Positions 1 to 6,592 of a stretch of DNA of 35,417 nt are shown one piece after another. This stretch comes from a virus. The notes under the pieces are model-generated. The model ran no database searches. It was not told where the DNA came from and saw only the letters and a program-made list of their open reading frames with translations. The position numbers and the translations under genes are program-made. How positions within the stretch are numbered: position 1 is the stretch's first letter; every line of letters begins with the position of its first letter. Where the stretch lies: positions 1 through 35,417 of the IMG/VR virus record IMGVR_UViG_3300002138_000032; one strand, written 5' to 3'.

Positions 1-110
1 CTAACACTATGAGAATTATGGCGGGGGTGGGTCGAATCGCTGGAAGGCGTCTCCCCCCAGACCGCGCATGGGTTTGAGCGACTATTTAGCCTATTTCACA
101 AAATCCCAAA
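1..110. other. Left edge, no confident gene
   Basis: No complete gene can be assigned here. One + strand frame stays open from the TGA at 10-12 to a TAG at 118-120 and reads like ordinary protein (it contains SLEGVSPQTAHGFERLFSLF), but it has no ATG, GTG or TTG start after that TGA. It may be the distal end of an upstream gene broken by an in-frame stop or sequencing error, or chance. An ATG at 9-11 overlapping the TGA would encode only 22 residues in another frame. Confidence 0.3.
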
Positions 111-818
111 ATGGATAAATTAGAAGCATATTTGAAAACGGTCGGGTTACATCAAAAGGACGCTCCTGCTGGAATGTTCCCGATGGAAACGGCAAAATAT
201 CTCAACACGACAATTAAAGTCAGGAAGGGGATCAAGAAATTTGTAAATCCAAAGAACGCAGCCGAGATCAGAAATTACATTCCAGAACCAGGAACATTCA
301 CGCTCGGAATGGTCAACGGTAGTTTCGTATTCGGCGACGTAATCGAGCACATGATGCCCGATCGCGGCAAAGTTCGGCAGTTCGCTTGCAGCACATTGAG
401 CCTTTCCGTCGCCAATGCCGAGTCTCTGATTCACGTCGCCAGCCGATCCAAAGAGTTTACGCTATGGGTTTCTCATTACTTTGTTCACTGCGATAACGGG
501 CCGCACGCAGTAGCGATCAAAAAGCTTTTTGAAGCCGGAGTCGACCTTCGATGCAGCCGAACCCATGCTAAAATAATACTGATACACTACGGCAAAAACT
601 ATTTCGTTCTGGAGGGCAGTGCCAACCTTCGAAGCAACGTCAACGCCGAGCAGTTAATAATTCTCAACGACAAAACCGCCTACGAATTCCGATTACAAAA
701 TCTAAATGAACTTGAAGACACCCCGATCGACCGCGAAGAAATCGCCAAAAAAATCGACATCGCAACGGCAAAGCGAGAAGAAAGAAAAACCAACGATGAC
801 GGATTCGGCAAGTTCTGA
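111..818 (+). CDS. Phospholipase D-like domain protein
   Basis: The 235-residue product carries one half of an HKD-type active site: H152 and K154 in the run THAKIILIHYGKNYFVLEGS, followed by S170, N172 and E180 in GSANLRSNVNAEQ. This is the arrangement of PLD-superfamily proteins, including small nucleases that work as dimers with one HKD each. PLD-like proteins of this kind recur just upstream of terminase genes in siphoviruses, where their role is not established; a nuclease role in packaging or DNA processing is inference. The canonical downstream Asp of HxKxxxxD is not obvious, so activity is uncertain. No good ribosome binding site precedes the ATG. The lysine-rich tail overlaps the start of the small terminase gene by 23 bases. 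Confidence 0.7.
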   Translation: MDKLEAYLKTVGLHQKDAPAGMFPMETAKYLNTTIKVRKGIKKFVNPKNAAEIRNYIPEPGTFTLGMVNGSFVFGDVIEHMMPDRGKVRQFACSTLSLSVANAESLIHVASRSKEFTLWVSHYFVHCDNGPHAVAIKKLFEAGVDLRCSRTHAKIILIHYGKNYFVLEGSANLRSNVNAEQLIILNDKTAYEFRLQNLNELEDTPIDREEIAKKIDIATAKREERKTNDDGFGKF

Positions 819-1362
819 AGTCGATCCACTGAGAGATCTAACCGTCGACATATTAGCAGAGGCGCAGAAGCGCAATATCAACAATATCCTATGCAAGATC
901 GCTTCCGGCACCCCATTGAGCAGCACGGAAACGAAAACCATAGAAGCTCTACAGAAAAGAGTTAAAGAGCGGGACGCCTTGCCTGTCGCGCCCGTTTTGA
1001 TTAAGGTGGTCGAAGATCAGAACCACGCGGATTCGATTCCCGATCAGGGAAATCATCCTGCGCCTGCGCACTTGGATGCCTATGGTCGGGAAATATGGTA
1101 TGACTACTGTAATCAAACCACTGACTTCCGGACGCTCGAAATTTACGCATCTTCATATTCTCGATGGCTCGGGGCAAAGGCCGATATAAAGGTCAACGGG
1201 CTCTCCCTGCTAATCACCAACGAAAGAGGGCAAAATACAGCCAAGGCAAATCCTGCATGCGCCGTTGAGTCGGCGGCAGCGCGAATAATGATGGCATGCT
1301 CGAACAAGCTCGGACTGAAATCAGAGCAAACCAAAACCGATGCGTTCTCAGAATTCGACTAA
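796..1362 (+). CDS. terS: Terminase small subunit, P27 family
   Basis: This protein should recognise phage DNA and hand it to the large subunit. The diagnostic region is the C-terminal half, with LDAYGREIWYDYCNQ, a YASSYSRW helix, the conserved G of NGLSLL, the KANP turn and the final NKLGLKSEQ, the P27 pattern seen in HK97-like phages. I place the start at ATG 796 (protein MTDSASSEVD..., 188 residues) because it has an A/G-rich leader (AGAAGAAAG) and leaves a short overlap with the preceding gene. The frame stays open back to ATG 706, which would add a very basic 30-residue N-terminus lying wholly inside the upstream gene. It is followed one base later by the next gene. Confidence 0.85.
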   Translation: MTDSASSEVDPLRDLTVDILAEAQKRNINNILCKIASGTPLSSTETKTIEALQKRVKERDALPVAPVLIKVVEDQNHADSIPDQGNHPAPAHLDAYGREIWYDYCNQTTDFRTLEIYASSYSRWLGAKADIKVNGLSLLITNERGQNTAKANPACAVESAAARIMMACSNKLGLKSEQTKTDAFSEFD

Positions 1363-1363
1363 C

Positions 1364-1684
1364 ATGACGACCAAAGAAAAAATAGAAGTAATGCAGGCAT
1401 TTGTTGACGGTCATTTCATTGAATGCCGCAAGATTCACACCGCTGACGAATGGAGGGAAGCTTATCCCAAATGGGACTGGCAGGCTATGGAATACCGAGT
1501 CCAAAAAAAGCGGATCACCGAAGGCATGACCGGACTCACGGTAGGAGGGCACAAGTTTCATGTGTGGAAGAAGTTCGACGATCGATGGAGAGGTGTCGTA
1601 TTACACGATCGCCATTATGTGAATGTAACATGGGCGGACGATGGTCAATCTAAAGTATATTCGCCCTACAGCATCCCGATCTAA
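1364..1684 (+). CDS. Small phage protein of unknown function
   Basis: This 106-residue protein begins MTTKEKIEVMQAFVDG and contains a W-x6-WDWQAMEYRV element. That combination (KIxVMQAF.DG..IE....W....WDW....YRV) is a recurrent motif of small phage proteins with no known activity. The second half (GLTVGGHKFHVWKKFDDRWR) is rich in aromatic and basic residues and looks like a compact beta domain. The ATG at 1364 follows the terS stop by one base; an in-frame ATG at 1340 lies inside terS and is less likely. It lies between the terminase subunits, so it is probably co-transcribed with them, but nothing assigns it to packaging. Confidence 0.6.
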   Translation: MTTKEKIEVMQAFVDGHFIECRKIHTADEWREAYPKWDWQAMEYRVQKKRITEGMTGLTVGGHKFHVWKKFDDRWRGVVLHDRHYVNVTWADDGQSKVYSPYSIPI

Positions 1685-3361
1685 TTGGACGCCTGCACAC
1701 AATACGCTCTTGACGTAACCGCCGGAAAGATCCCGACGGGCGAGCCTGCTCTGTGGGCATGTCAGAGGCACCTTGACGACCTGGCGAAACGAGCGGACGA
1801 CGATTTCCCGTTCTACTTCGATGCAAAGGAAGCGGAGCAGTTTCGTCGGTTCGCTGGTTCGCTGATTCAATTCGAGGGCGACTTCTCAGGACAGCCTCTA
1901 ACATTGTTGCCATGGCAGTCGTTCGTGTTCGGTTGCGTCTACGGGTGGAAGCGGAAGTTCAGCGGGCTCCGGCGATTCAGGACGGCCTACGTGGAGGTTC
2001 CGCGCAAGAACGGAAAGACGACCTGCGCCGTCGCTCCCGTTCTTTACGCTCTCATCGTCGAAAAGGAACCGGCGGCAGAGGTCTACGCACTGGCGACGAA
2101 ACAAGACCAAGCTAAAAAGCTATGGGACGCCTGCTGGAAGATCGTCGCCCGGACGCCGGGACTCAGCAACCGACTCCGCAAGCGGTTCAACAGCGTCGAG
2201 AACGAATCTACCTTCTCGTTTTTCAAACCGCTCGGGGCGGACTCCACGACGCTGGACGGACTCAATCCTTACCTCGCAGTCTGTGACGAGCTGCACGCGT
2301 GGAAGGGCCGCGATCTATGGGACGTCATCGCCGATGGTATGGGATCGCGATCACAACCGCTTATGTTCGCGATCACCACGGCAGGCTACGACCAGAACGG
2401 CATCTGCTTCACTCAGCGGACGCACGGGCTTAACGTCTGCGATCCGAGTAAATACGAATACGAGGACGACGCCTTTTTCTGCTATGTGGCGACCGTATCG
2501 AAAGCGAACGAGGAAAACTGGGAAAGCGAGGAGGCGTGGATCGAGGCGAATCCATCGCTAGGAGTGGCGAAGCGATTGGACTATCTGCAAACGCAATCGG
2601 CAGAGGCAAAGCAAATCCCATCGAAGCGGAATGCATTTCTCAACAAACAACTCAACATCTGGACGACCGCCGCGAATCACTGGCTCGATCTTCGGGCATG
2701 GGATCAGTGCGCTGCTGAATTCGCATTCGATGACATGCGCGGGCATCCTTGTTTCGTCGGGATCGACTTGGCGAAGGTCGGCGACGTTTCGAGCGTGGCC
2801 TACGTATTCCCGCCGCACCTGCTCCGCGAGCGATGGCGCGTTATCGTCGTTCACTACGTGCCGGAGGACGACATCCATGAACGCTCGAAAAACGTCCCGT
2901 ATGAGACATGGCGCGATCTCGGGATGATCATCGCGACACCAGGCAACTGCACTGACTTTGATTTCATCCGCCACGACATGAATCAGACCGCCGCGATCGT
3001 CGATGTGCGCCTAGTCGCCTATGACCGGCACTTCGCACATGAGCTGATCACACACCTGACTGACGACGGTTTCGAATGCGTCGGCTTCGGTCAGGGCTTT
3101 GTTTCGATGGCGGCACCGACGGCCGAACTGGAGCGCATGATCATCACTGGCGAGATCGAGCACGCTGGATGCCGAGTGCTCCGATGGATGGCAGGCAATG
3201 CCGTCGTGCTGATGGACTCAGCCGGTAACATCAAGCCGGACAAGGCGAAGAGCGCCGACAAGATCGACGGCATCAGCGCAACGATTATGGGGATTGGCGT
3301 GGCGATGACTAACACTGTCAAAAAATCCGTTTACGAAACCCGTGGAATTAGAGAGATCTGA
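1685..3361 (+). CDS. terL: Terminase large subunit
   Basis: This 558-residue protein is the packaging motor ATPase and headful or cos nuclease. The Walker A motif is PRKNGKTT (residues 106-113), Walker B is YLAVCDE with D201 and E202, and the RNase H-like nuclease acidic residues are D361 (VGIDLAKVGD), D447 (VAYDRH) and D528 (KIDGIS). Length and motif spacing match HK97-type (Terminase_1) large subunits. The start is a TTG directly abutting the TAA of the preceding gene; no ATG lies upstream in frame and no clear Shine-Dalgarno is present, so translational coupling is likely. Its TGA overlaps a CTG that appears to start the next gene. Portal does not follow directly, which is unusual for this family. 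Confidence 0.95.
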   Translation: MDACTQYALDVTAGKIPTGEPALWACQRHLDDLAKRADDDFPFYFDAKEAEQFRRFAGSLIQFEGDFSGQPLTLLPWQSFVFGCVYGWKRKFSGLRRFRTAYVEVPRKNGKTTCAVAPVLYALIVEKEPAAEVYALATKQDQAKKLWDACWKIVARTPGLSNRLRKRFNSVENESTFSFFKPLGADSTTLDGLNPYLAVCDELHAWKGRDLWDVIADGMGSRSQPLMFAITTAGYDQNGICFTQRTHGLNVCDPSKYEYEDDAFFCYVATVSKANEENWESEEAWIEANPSLGVAKRLDYLQTQSAEAKQIPSKRNAFLNKQLNIWTTAANHWLDLRAWDQCAAEFAFDDMRGHPCFVGIDLAKVGDVSSVAYVFPPHLLRERWRVIVVHYVPEDDIHERSKNVPYETWRDLGMIIATPGNCTDFDFIRHDMNQTAAIVDVRLVAYDRHFAHELITHLTDDGFECVGFGQGFVSMAAPTAELERMIITGEIEHAGCRVLRWMAGNAVVLMDSAGNIKPDKAKSADKIDGISATIMGIGVAMTNTVKKSVYETRGIREI

Positions 3362-3582
3362 AACGCTGCGACGAATACCGACTACTCCGCATTCAGCTCG
3401 GCACGCAAGGCGAGGTTGCGCCGATGCTCGGTATCACAGTAAACGCGCTCAGCGATCGGGAGATGGGACACACGGACGATATACGCATGGAGTCATTCCT
3501 GGCGCTGCAAATGCTCCTCGCTCTCCGAGACGTGGACGCAAAAAAACGGCCCCGAGCTACCGGGGCCGTTAGGATGGTTTAG
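3358..3582 (+). CDS. XRE-type HTH protein, CTG start
   Basis: Translation from CTG 3358 gives a 74-residue protein whose first half (YRLLRIQLGTQGEVAPMLGI, then TVNALSDREMG) is a clear Cro/CI-type helix-turn-helix: helix 1, Q-x2-VAxMLGI recognition turn, and the conserved E before a glycine. No ATG, GTG or TTG lies between the in-frame TAG at 3349-3351 and the HTH, so CTG at 3358 is the only near-canonical start. It overlaps the terL stop as CTGA, like the common ATGA couplings, with GAGAG just upstream. The next in-frame ATG, at 3424, falls inside the HTH and would destroy it. The tail is basic (KKRPRAT). Its last codons run through the stem of a terminator that serves the opposite strand. 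It probably regulates the adjacent operator-rich region; that is inference. Confidence 0.65.
   Translation: MKRCDEYRLLRIQLGTQGEVAPMLGITVNALSDREMGHTDDIRMESFLALQMLLALRDVDAKKRPRATGAVRMV
3541..3570 (-). terminator. Rho-independent terminator (minus strand)
   Basis: A perfect 10-bp stem, AACGGCCCCG (3545-3554) and CGGGGCCGTT (3561-3570), encloses a 6-base loop. Read on the minus strand it is followed directly by six T residues, so it terminates the two minus-strand genes. On the + strand no T run follows. It lies within the end of the XRE gene, so the two converging units share this DNA. Confidence 0.85.
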
Positions 3583-3752
3583 ATTCGCGCTCTCGAAACC
3601 ATCGTCGCGAACTGATCGCTCTGGCTCCGATCCTTCGCCTCGCAGAGCAGCCTAAACCGCTCTGCAACTTCCGGCTCCACGCGTAACGTGATCGCTACGC
3701 GGGCCGCAGAGCGGGGCTTCCGCCCCGCTCCTTTACGTGCTCCGCCTCTCAT
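3579..3752 (-). CDS. Ribbon-helix-helix-like DNA-binding protein
   Basis: This 57-residue protein has a basic start (MRGGARKGAGRKP, a common leader in small phage and plasmid DNA-binding proteins), then a strand VAITLRV, and helices EPEVAERFRLLCEAK and SQSDQFATMV. That strand-helix-helix order fits the Arc/MetJ ribbon-helix-helix fold, which binds operators as a dimer of dimers. The ATG overlaps the upstream TGA as ATGA (3749-3752), implying coupled translation. The frame stays open upstream to 3926, but that extension lies in the neighbouring gene and has shadow-like composition. It is a good candidate for binding the inverted repeats at 4127-4183; no direct evidence shows this. Confidence 0.7.
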   Translation of the reverse strand: MRGGARKGAGRKPRSAARVAITLRVEPEVAERFRLLCEAKDRSQSDQFATMVSRARI

Positions 3753-4012
3753 TTGAGGATGATGGCTGCTAAGACGCGAGCGAAACGCTCGATTGCATCG
3801 TCGCCTGCTGGCATTTCGGCGATTTCGGCCAGGATCGGAAGGGCTTTGGATTGATCGGCGAGGATTGCCTTTTGATCTGCGGTCATGTCGGCTGCCAGTG
3901 ACTGCACCATATGAGCTGCTGCGCACTGTCCGACTGTCATGCCAGTGAGACCGGCCATGTTTTCGTATGTGGGACTGTTGAGGCCGATTTGGAGTTGAGC
4001 GATTGTCTTCAT
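3749..4012 (-). CDS. Hypothetical protein, minus-strand island
   Basis: I do not recognise this 87-residue protein. It starts MKTIAQLQIGLNSPTYENMA and is mostly helical and alanine-rich, with no Cys pair and no convincing membrane segment. It is the first gene of a two-gene minus-strand unit, is coupled by a 4-base overlap to the ribbon-helix-helix gene, and reads away from the operator-rich intergenic region. The arrangement (unknown partner first, small DNA-binding protein second, self-contained terminator) resembles toxin-antitoxin or small immunity modules, but no toxin fold is visible. Its start has no strong Shine-Dalgarno. Confidence 0.6.
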   Translation of the reverse strand: MKTIAQLQIGLNSPTYENMAGLTGMTVGQCAAAHMVQSLAADMTADQKAILADQSKALPILAEIAEMPAGDDAIERFARVLAAIILK

Positions 4013-4079
4013 TTTTGGTATTCGTTGCGCTCCGGGTTGATTCCCTTCGCTGGGTTAAGACTACCTCACCTTTTGATTG

Positions 4080-4091
4080 AGCGCAAGCGCT
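4080..4091. promoter_or_regulatory. Palindrome AGCGC-AA-GCGCT
   Basis: A perfect 5-bp inverted repeat with a 2-base centre, followed by a T run on the + strand. The loop is too tight for a good terminator hairpin, so a protein-binding site is more likely. It lies in the divergent intergenic region between the minus-strand unit and the portal gene. Confidence 0.4.
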
Positions 4092-4126
4092 TTTTCAAAG
4101 TATTCTGAATTTATTTTTCAGGGCAA

Positions 4127-4143
4127 TTCCAAGAAACTTGGAA
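4127..4143. promoter_or_regulatory. Operator-like inverted repeat 1
   Basis: TTCCAAG-AAA-CTTGGAA is a perfect 7-bp inverted repeat with a 3-base spacer. Its core CAAG-N3-CTTG is shared with the repeat at 4155-4183; the two centres are 34 bp apart (4135 and 4169), close to three helical turns. Paired sites with a common core between divergent transcription units are typical of repressor operators. Confidence 0.6.
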
Positions 4144-4154
4144 ACGTCCGCAAA

Positions 4155-4183
4155 TCGCAATTGCAAGTTGCTTGCAATAGCGA
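4155..4183. promoter_or_regulatory. Operator-like inverted repeat 2
   Basis: A 29-bp inverted repeat: arms TCGCAATTGCAAG and CTTGCAATAGCGA match at 12 of 13 positions around a TTG centre, and the inner 8 bp are perfect. It contains the same CAAG-N3-CTTG core as the repeat at 4127-4143. The high symmetry and short spacer suit a dimeric DNA-binding protein better than an RNA hairpin. Confidence 0.65.
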
Positions 4184-4187
4184 ATCA

Positions 4188-4203
4188 GGCGCATATTTGC
4201 GCC
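4188..4203 (+). promoter_or_regulatory. Hairpin just before the portal start
   Basis: GGCGCA-TATT-TGCGCC is a perfect 6-bp inverted repeat with a 4-base loop ending two bases before the GTG at 4205. As RNA it would occupy the space where a ribosome binding site should be, so it could control portal translation; alternatively it is a third DNA operator, or the true portal start is downstream at GTG 4274. Confidence 0.45.
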
Positions 4204-4204
4204 A

Positions 4205-5476
4205 GTGATCAGCCCCGGCGACTCATTCTCAGTTTCCTACGCAGGCGCTCCCGAGGCGCTCGCCAGGAATGCCGTGCCGTCGCCGGTATCGACCGTTAAC
4301 CCGCGATTCCTCTGGCATCGCGAGGAGCCATCCTCCGGCGAGAAAGTCAGCCAGGATGATGCCCTTGGAATTGACACCGTATTCTCCTGCTGCAACGTCC
4401 TGAGTCAGTCGATTGCGTCGCTTCCGCTCGATTTATACCGCATTTCACGCAAAAAAGGGCAAGAAACGACCGAAAAAGCGCGAAATCATCGCCTTTTCAA
4501 CGCGATCAAGCGCCGTCCGCATCCTGAGATGACGTCGTTTCGGTGGCGTCAATTCATGATGGTCGAGGTGTTGCTTCGCGGCAATTCGATCTCGCAGATC
4601 CTTCGCGACGATTCCGGCAGCGTTACTGGCATTTATCCGCTCCTTTGGGATCGGGCGACGATGAAGCGGCGCGAATCAGGGGAAATCGCCTACGAATACG
4701 CCGTAGGAAAAACCAGAGTCGTCCTGGATAAGTCTGAAGTCCTGCACATTCGCGGCATCAGTAACAGCGGCGGACTGGTCGGCATGTCGATCATCGAATC
4801 TCTTCGGGAATCCTTCGGATTGACTAGAGCTATTGAAAAGCACGGCGGAAAGACCTTCGCGAATGGAGCGGCCCCAAGTGGTGTCTTAGAAGTCCCCGAG
4901 GAACTTTCAGACGAGGCGTATGAGCGGCTCAAGTCGAGCTGGAACGCTAGGCAGCAGGGCGCGAGCGCGAGCGGCTACCGATCGACCGCGATACTCGAAG
5001 GCGGAACAAAATTCTCCGGGCTCTCGATGAGTAACGAGGACGCGCAATTCCTAGAGACGCGGAAATACCAGCGCTCGCAGATCGCATCATTCTTTTCGAT
5101 GCCGCCGCACCTGGTCGGCGACTTCGAGCACGCCACATTCTCGAACATCGAGGAGATGGGCCGCTCGTTCGTCCAGCACACGCTTCGCCCGTGGTTCGAA
5201 AATATCGAGCAGGAGCTTGATCTCCTGCTCACCGAAAAAGAGCGCGAGACGATGTATTTCCGGCACAACGCCGAGGCGCTCCAGCGCGGCAACTTCGCGG
5301 CAATGACTCAGGGTATCGGGACGCTGATCAATTCGGCGGTCATGACTCCCAACGAAGCTCGGAGCAAATTCGAAATGAACGCGCATCCGGACGGCGATGT
5401 GCTACTCGGCAATGGCACGCTCGTTCCGATTTCAACCGCCGGGCAGGAACCGCAACAAGACCAACCGCAACAATGA
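4205..5476 (+). CDS. Portal protein, HK97 gp3-like
   Basis: This protein should form the dodecameric ring at the capsid vertex through which DNA is packaged and to which the tail attaches. The core is recognisable: DTVFSCCNVLSQSIASLPLD near residues 58-77, an NHRLFNAIKRRPHPEM segment, and QIASFFSMPPHLVGDFEHAT with FVQHTLRPWFENIEQEL further on, all standard in phage_portal family proteins. The length (423 residues) is normal. GTG 4205 gives the longest form, but a hairpin lies just upstream; GTG 4274 has AGGA five bases before it and would give a 400-residue protein. The stop overlaps the next ATG as ATGA. Confidence 0.92.
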   Translation: MISPGDSFSVSYAGAPEALARNAVPSPVSTVNPRFLWHREEPSSGEKVSQDDALGIDTVFSCCNVLSQSIASLPLDLYRISRKKGQETTEKARNHRLFNAIKRRPHPEMTSFRWRQFMMVEVLLRGNSISQILRDDSGSVTGIYPLLWDRATMKRRESGEIAYEYAVGKTRVVLDKSEVLHIRGISNSGGLVGMSIIESLRESFGLTRAIEKHGGKTFANGAAPSGVLEVPEELSDEAYERLKSSWNARQQGASASGYRSTAILEGGTKFSGLSMSNEDAQFLETRKYQRSQIASFFSMPPHLVGDFEHATFSNIEEMGRSFVQHTLRPWFENIEQELDLLLTEKERETMYFRHNAEALQRGNFAAMTQGIGTLINSAVMTPNEARSKFEMNAHPDGDVLLGNGTLVPISTAGQEPQQDQPQQ

Positions 5477-6555
5477 GCAACTCCTGGTATCAAATCACCA
5501 ACGCGGCAGACGCTCCGACGACCGTCTACATTTACTCCGAGATCGGCGAATGGGGAATCACTGCCGACGCCTTCGCTCGCGAGTTTAATCAGATCGAGTC
5601 TGGTGCGGTTGATGTTCGGATCAATTCCGCAGGAGGCAGCGTTTTCGCTGGCTTCGCGATTCATTCGATCCTCGCCAACTCCAATAAGACGATCACGGTT
5701 TACATCGACTCGCTCGCCGCGTCGATTGCGTCGATCATCGCGCTCGCGGGCGACAAGATCCACATCGCCGATAAAGCGTATTTCATGATGCACAATCCAG
5801 CTGGGATCGTGCTGGGCGGATCGAAGGACATGCAGAAAACGGCGAAGCTGCTCGATCAACTCACCGGCACGCTCGCTGACATCTACGCTCAGAAGTCCGG
5901 CAAGGGCCGCGAGGAGATCATGCAGCTCATGGAGGACGAGACGTGGATGGATGGCCAGGCGGCAGTCGATGCCGGATTTGCTGACGAGGTATTCAAGACA
6001 GCGAAGATCGCCGCCAGTTACGACCTGAGCGCGTTCGCAAACGCTCCACTCAATCAATTTTCCGCGCCCGTCGCGGGGCAAACCATAGAAACAAAACCAA
6101 ACATGGAAACACCAGAGAACAAGCAACCCGCGCCGAAAACATTTACGGCAGCGGAAGTCGAGGCCATCAAGGCCGAGGTAATCGCTAAGATCGTGGAAGC
6201 TGACGCCAAGGCGAAAGCTGACGAAAAGCAGCGCATCACCGACATCACCGCACTCGGCAAGGCTCATGGCCTGGCTGACGAAGCGAATGAAGCGATCGCA
6301 GAATCATCGAGCGTGGAAGCGTTCAAGGATGCTGTCATCGAGAGTCTAAGCGCATCCAATGCCGATCTGCAAAAGCAGGTTGACAAGATGGCGAAAGACA
6401 GCGGCAAGCCAACGCCACGCGCTGCGCTGACCGGAGCACCAGAGGGCGACGTTTCAGAGATTGACTCGTTGCTCGAACAGCTCAACGCCACGCGCAATTC
6501 AGCGGAGCGTTACAAGATCACGAAAAAGCTGATGGCAGCACGCCAGGCGAGCTAA
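5473..6555 (+). CDS. ClpP-type head maturation protease with scaffold-like tail
   Basis: The N-terminal half is a ClpP-type serine protease of HK97-like phages: VRINSAGGSVFAG, then the nucleophile S84 in IDSLAASIASIIALAGD, the catalytic H107 in FMMHNPAG, and a likely Asp at 136 (TGTLADIYAQKSGKG). Residues from about 210 onward are highly charged and helical (AEVEAIKAEVIAKIVEADAK) and predict a coiled coil. Such a tail on a prohead protease usually acts as the fused scaffolding or delta domain, cleaved after capsid assembly; here that is inferred. No separate scaffold gene lies before the capsid gene, which supports it. The gene overlaps portal by four bases. Confidence 0.9.
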   Translation: MSNSWYQITNAADAPTTVYIYSEIGEWGITADAFAREFNQIESGAVDVRINSAGGSVFAGFAIHSILANSNKTITVYIDSLAASIASIIALAGDKIHIADKAYFMMHNPAGIVLGGSKDMQKTAKLLDQLTGTLADIYAQKSGKGREEIMQLMEDETWMDGQAAVDAGFADEVFKTAKIAASYDLSAFANAPLNQFSAPVAGQTIETKPNMETPENKQPAPKTFTAAEVEAIKAEVIAKIVEADAKAKADEKQRITDITALGKAHGLADEANEAIAESSSVEAFKDAVIESLSASNADLQKQVDKMAKDSGKPTPRAALTGAPEGDVSEIDSLLEQLNATRNSAERYKITKKLMAARQAS

Positions 6556-6592
6556 CCGAACACAAACACAAACACACTAAAAGGAAAAGCTC

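Noticed and set aside
3342-3572. ORF overlapping the terL end in another frame
   Set aside because: Its arginine- and proline-rich sequence is a shadow; the neighbouring frame gives a clear XRE HTH protein.
4073-4106. Promoter TTGATT ... TATTCT in the divergent region
   Set aside because: The spacer is 22 bases, too long for a sigma70-type promoter; no better pair was seen on either strand.
5308-6267. 319-codon minus-strand ORF opposite the protease gene
   Set aside because: It is a shadow of the ClpP-type protease gene and shows no domain of its own.
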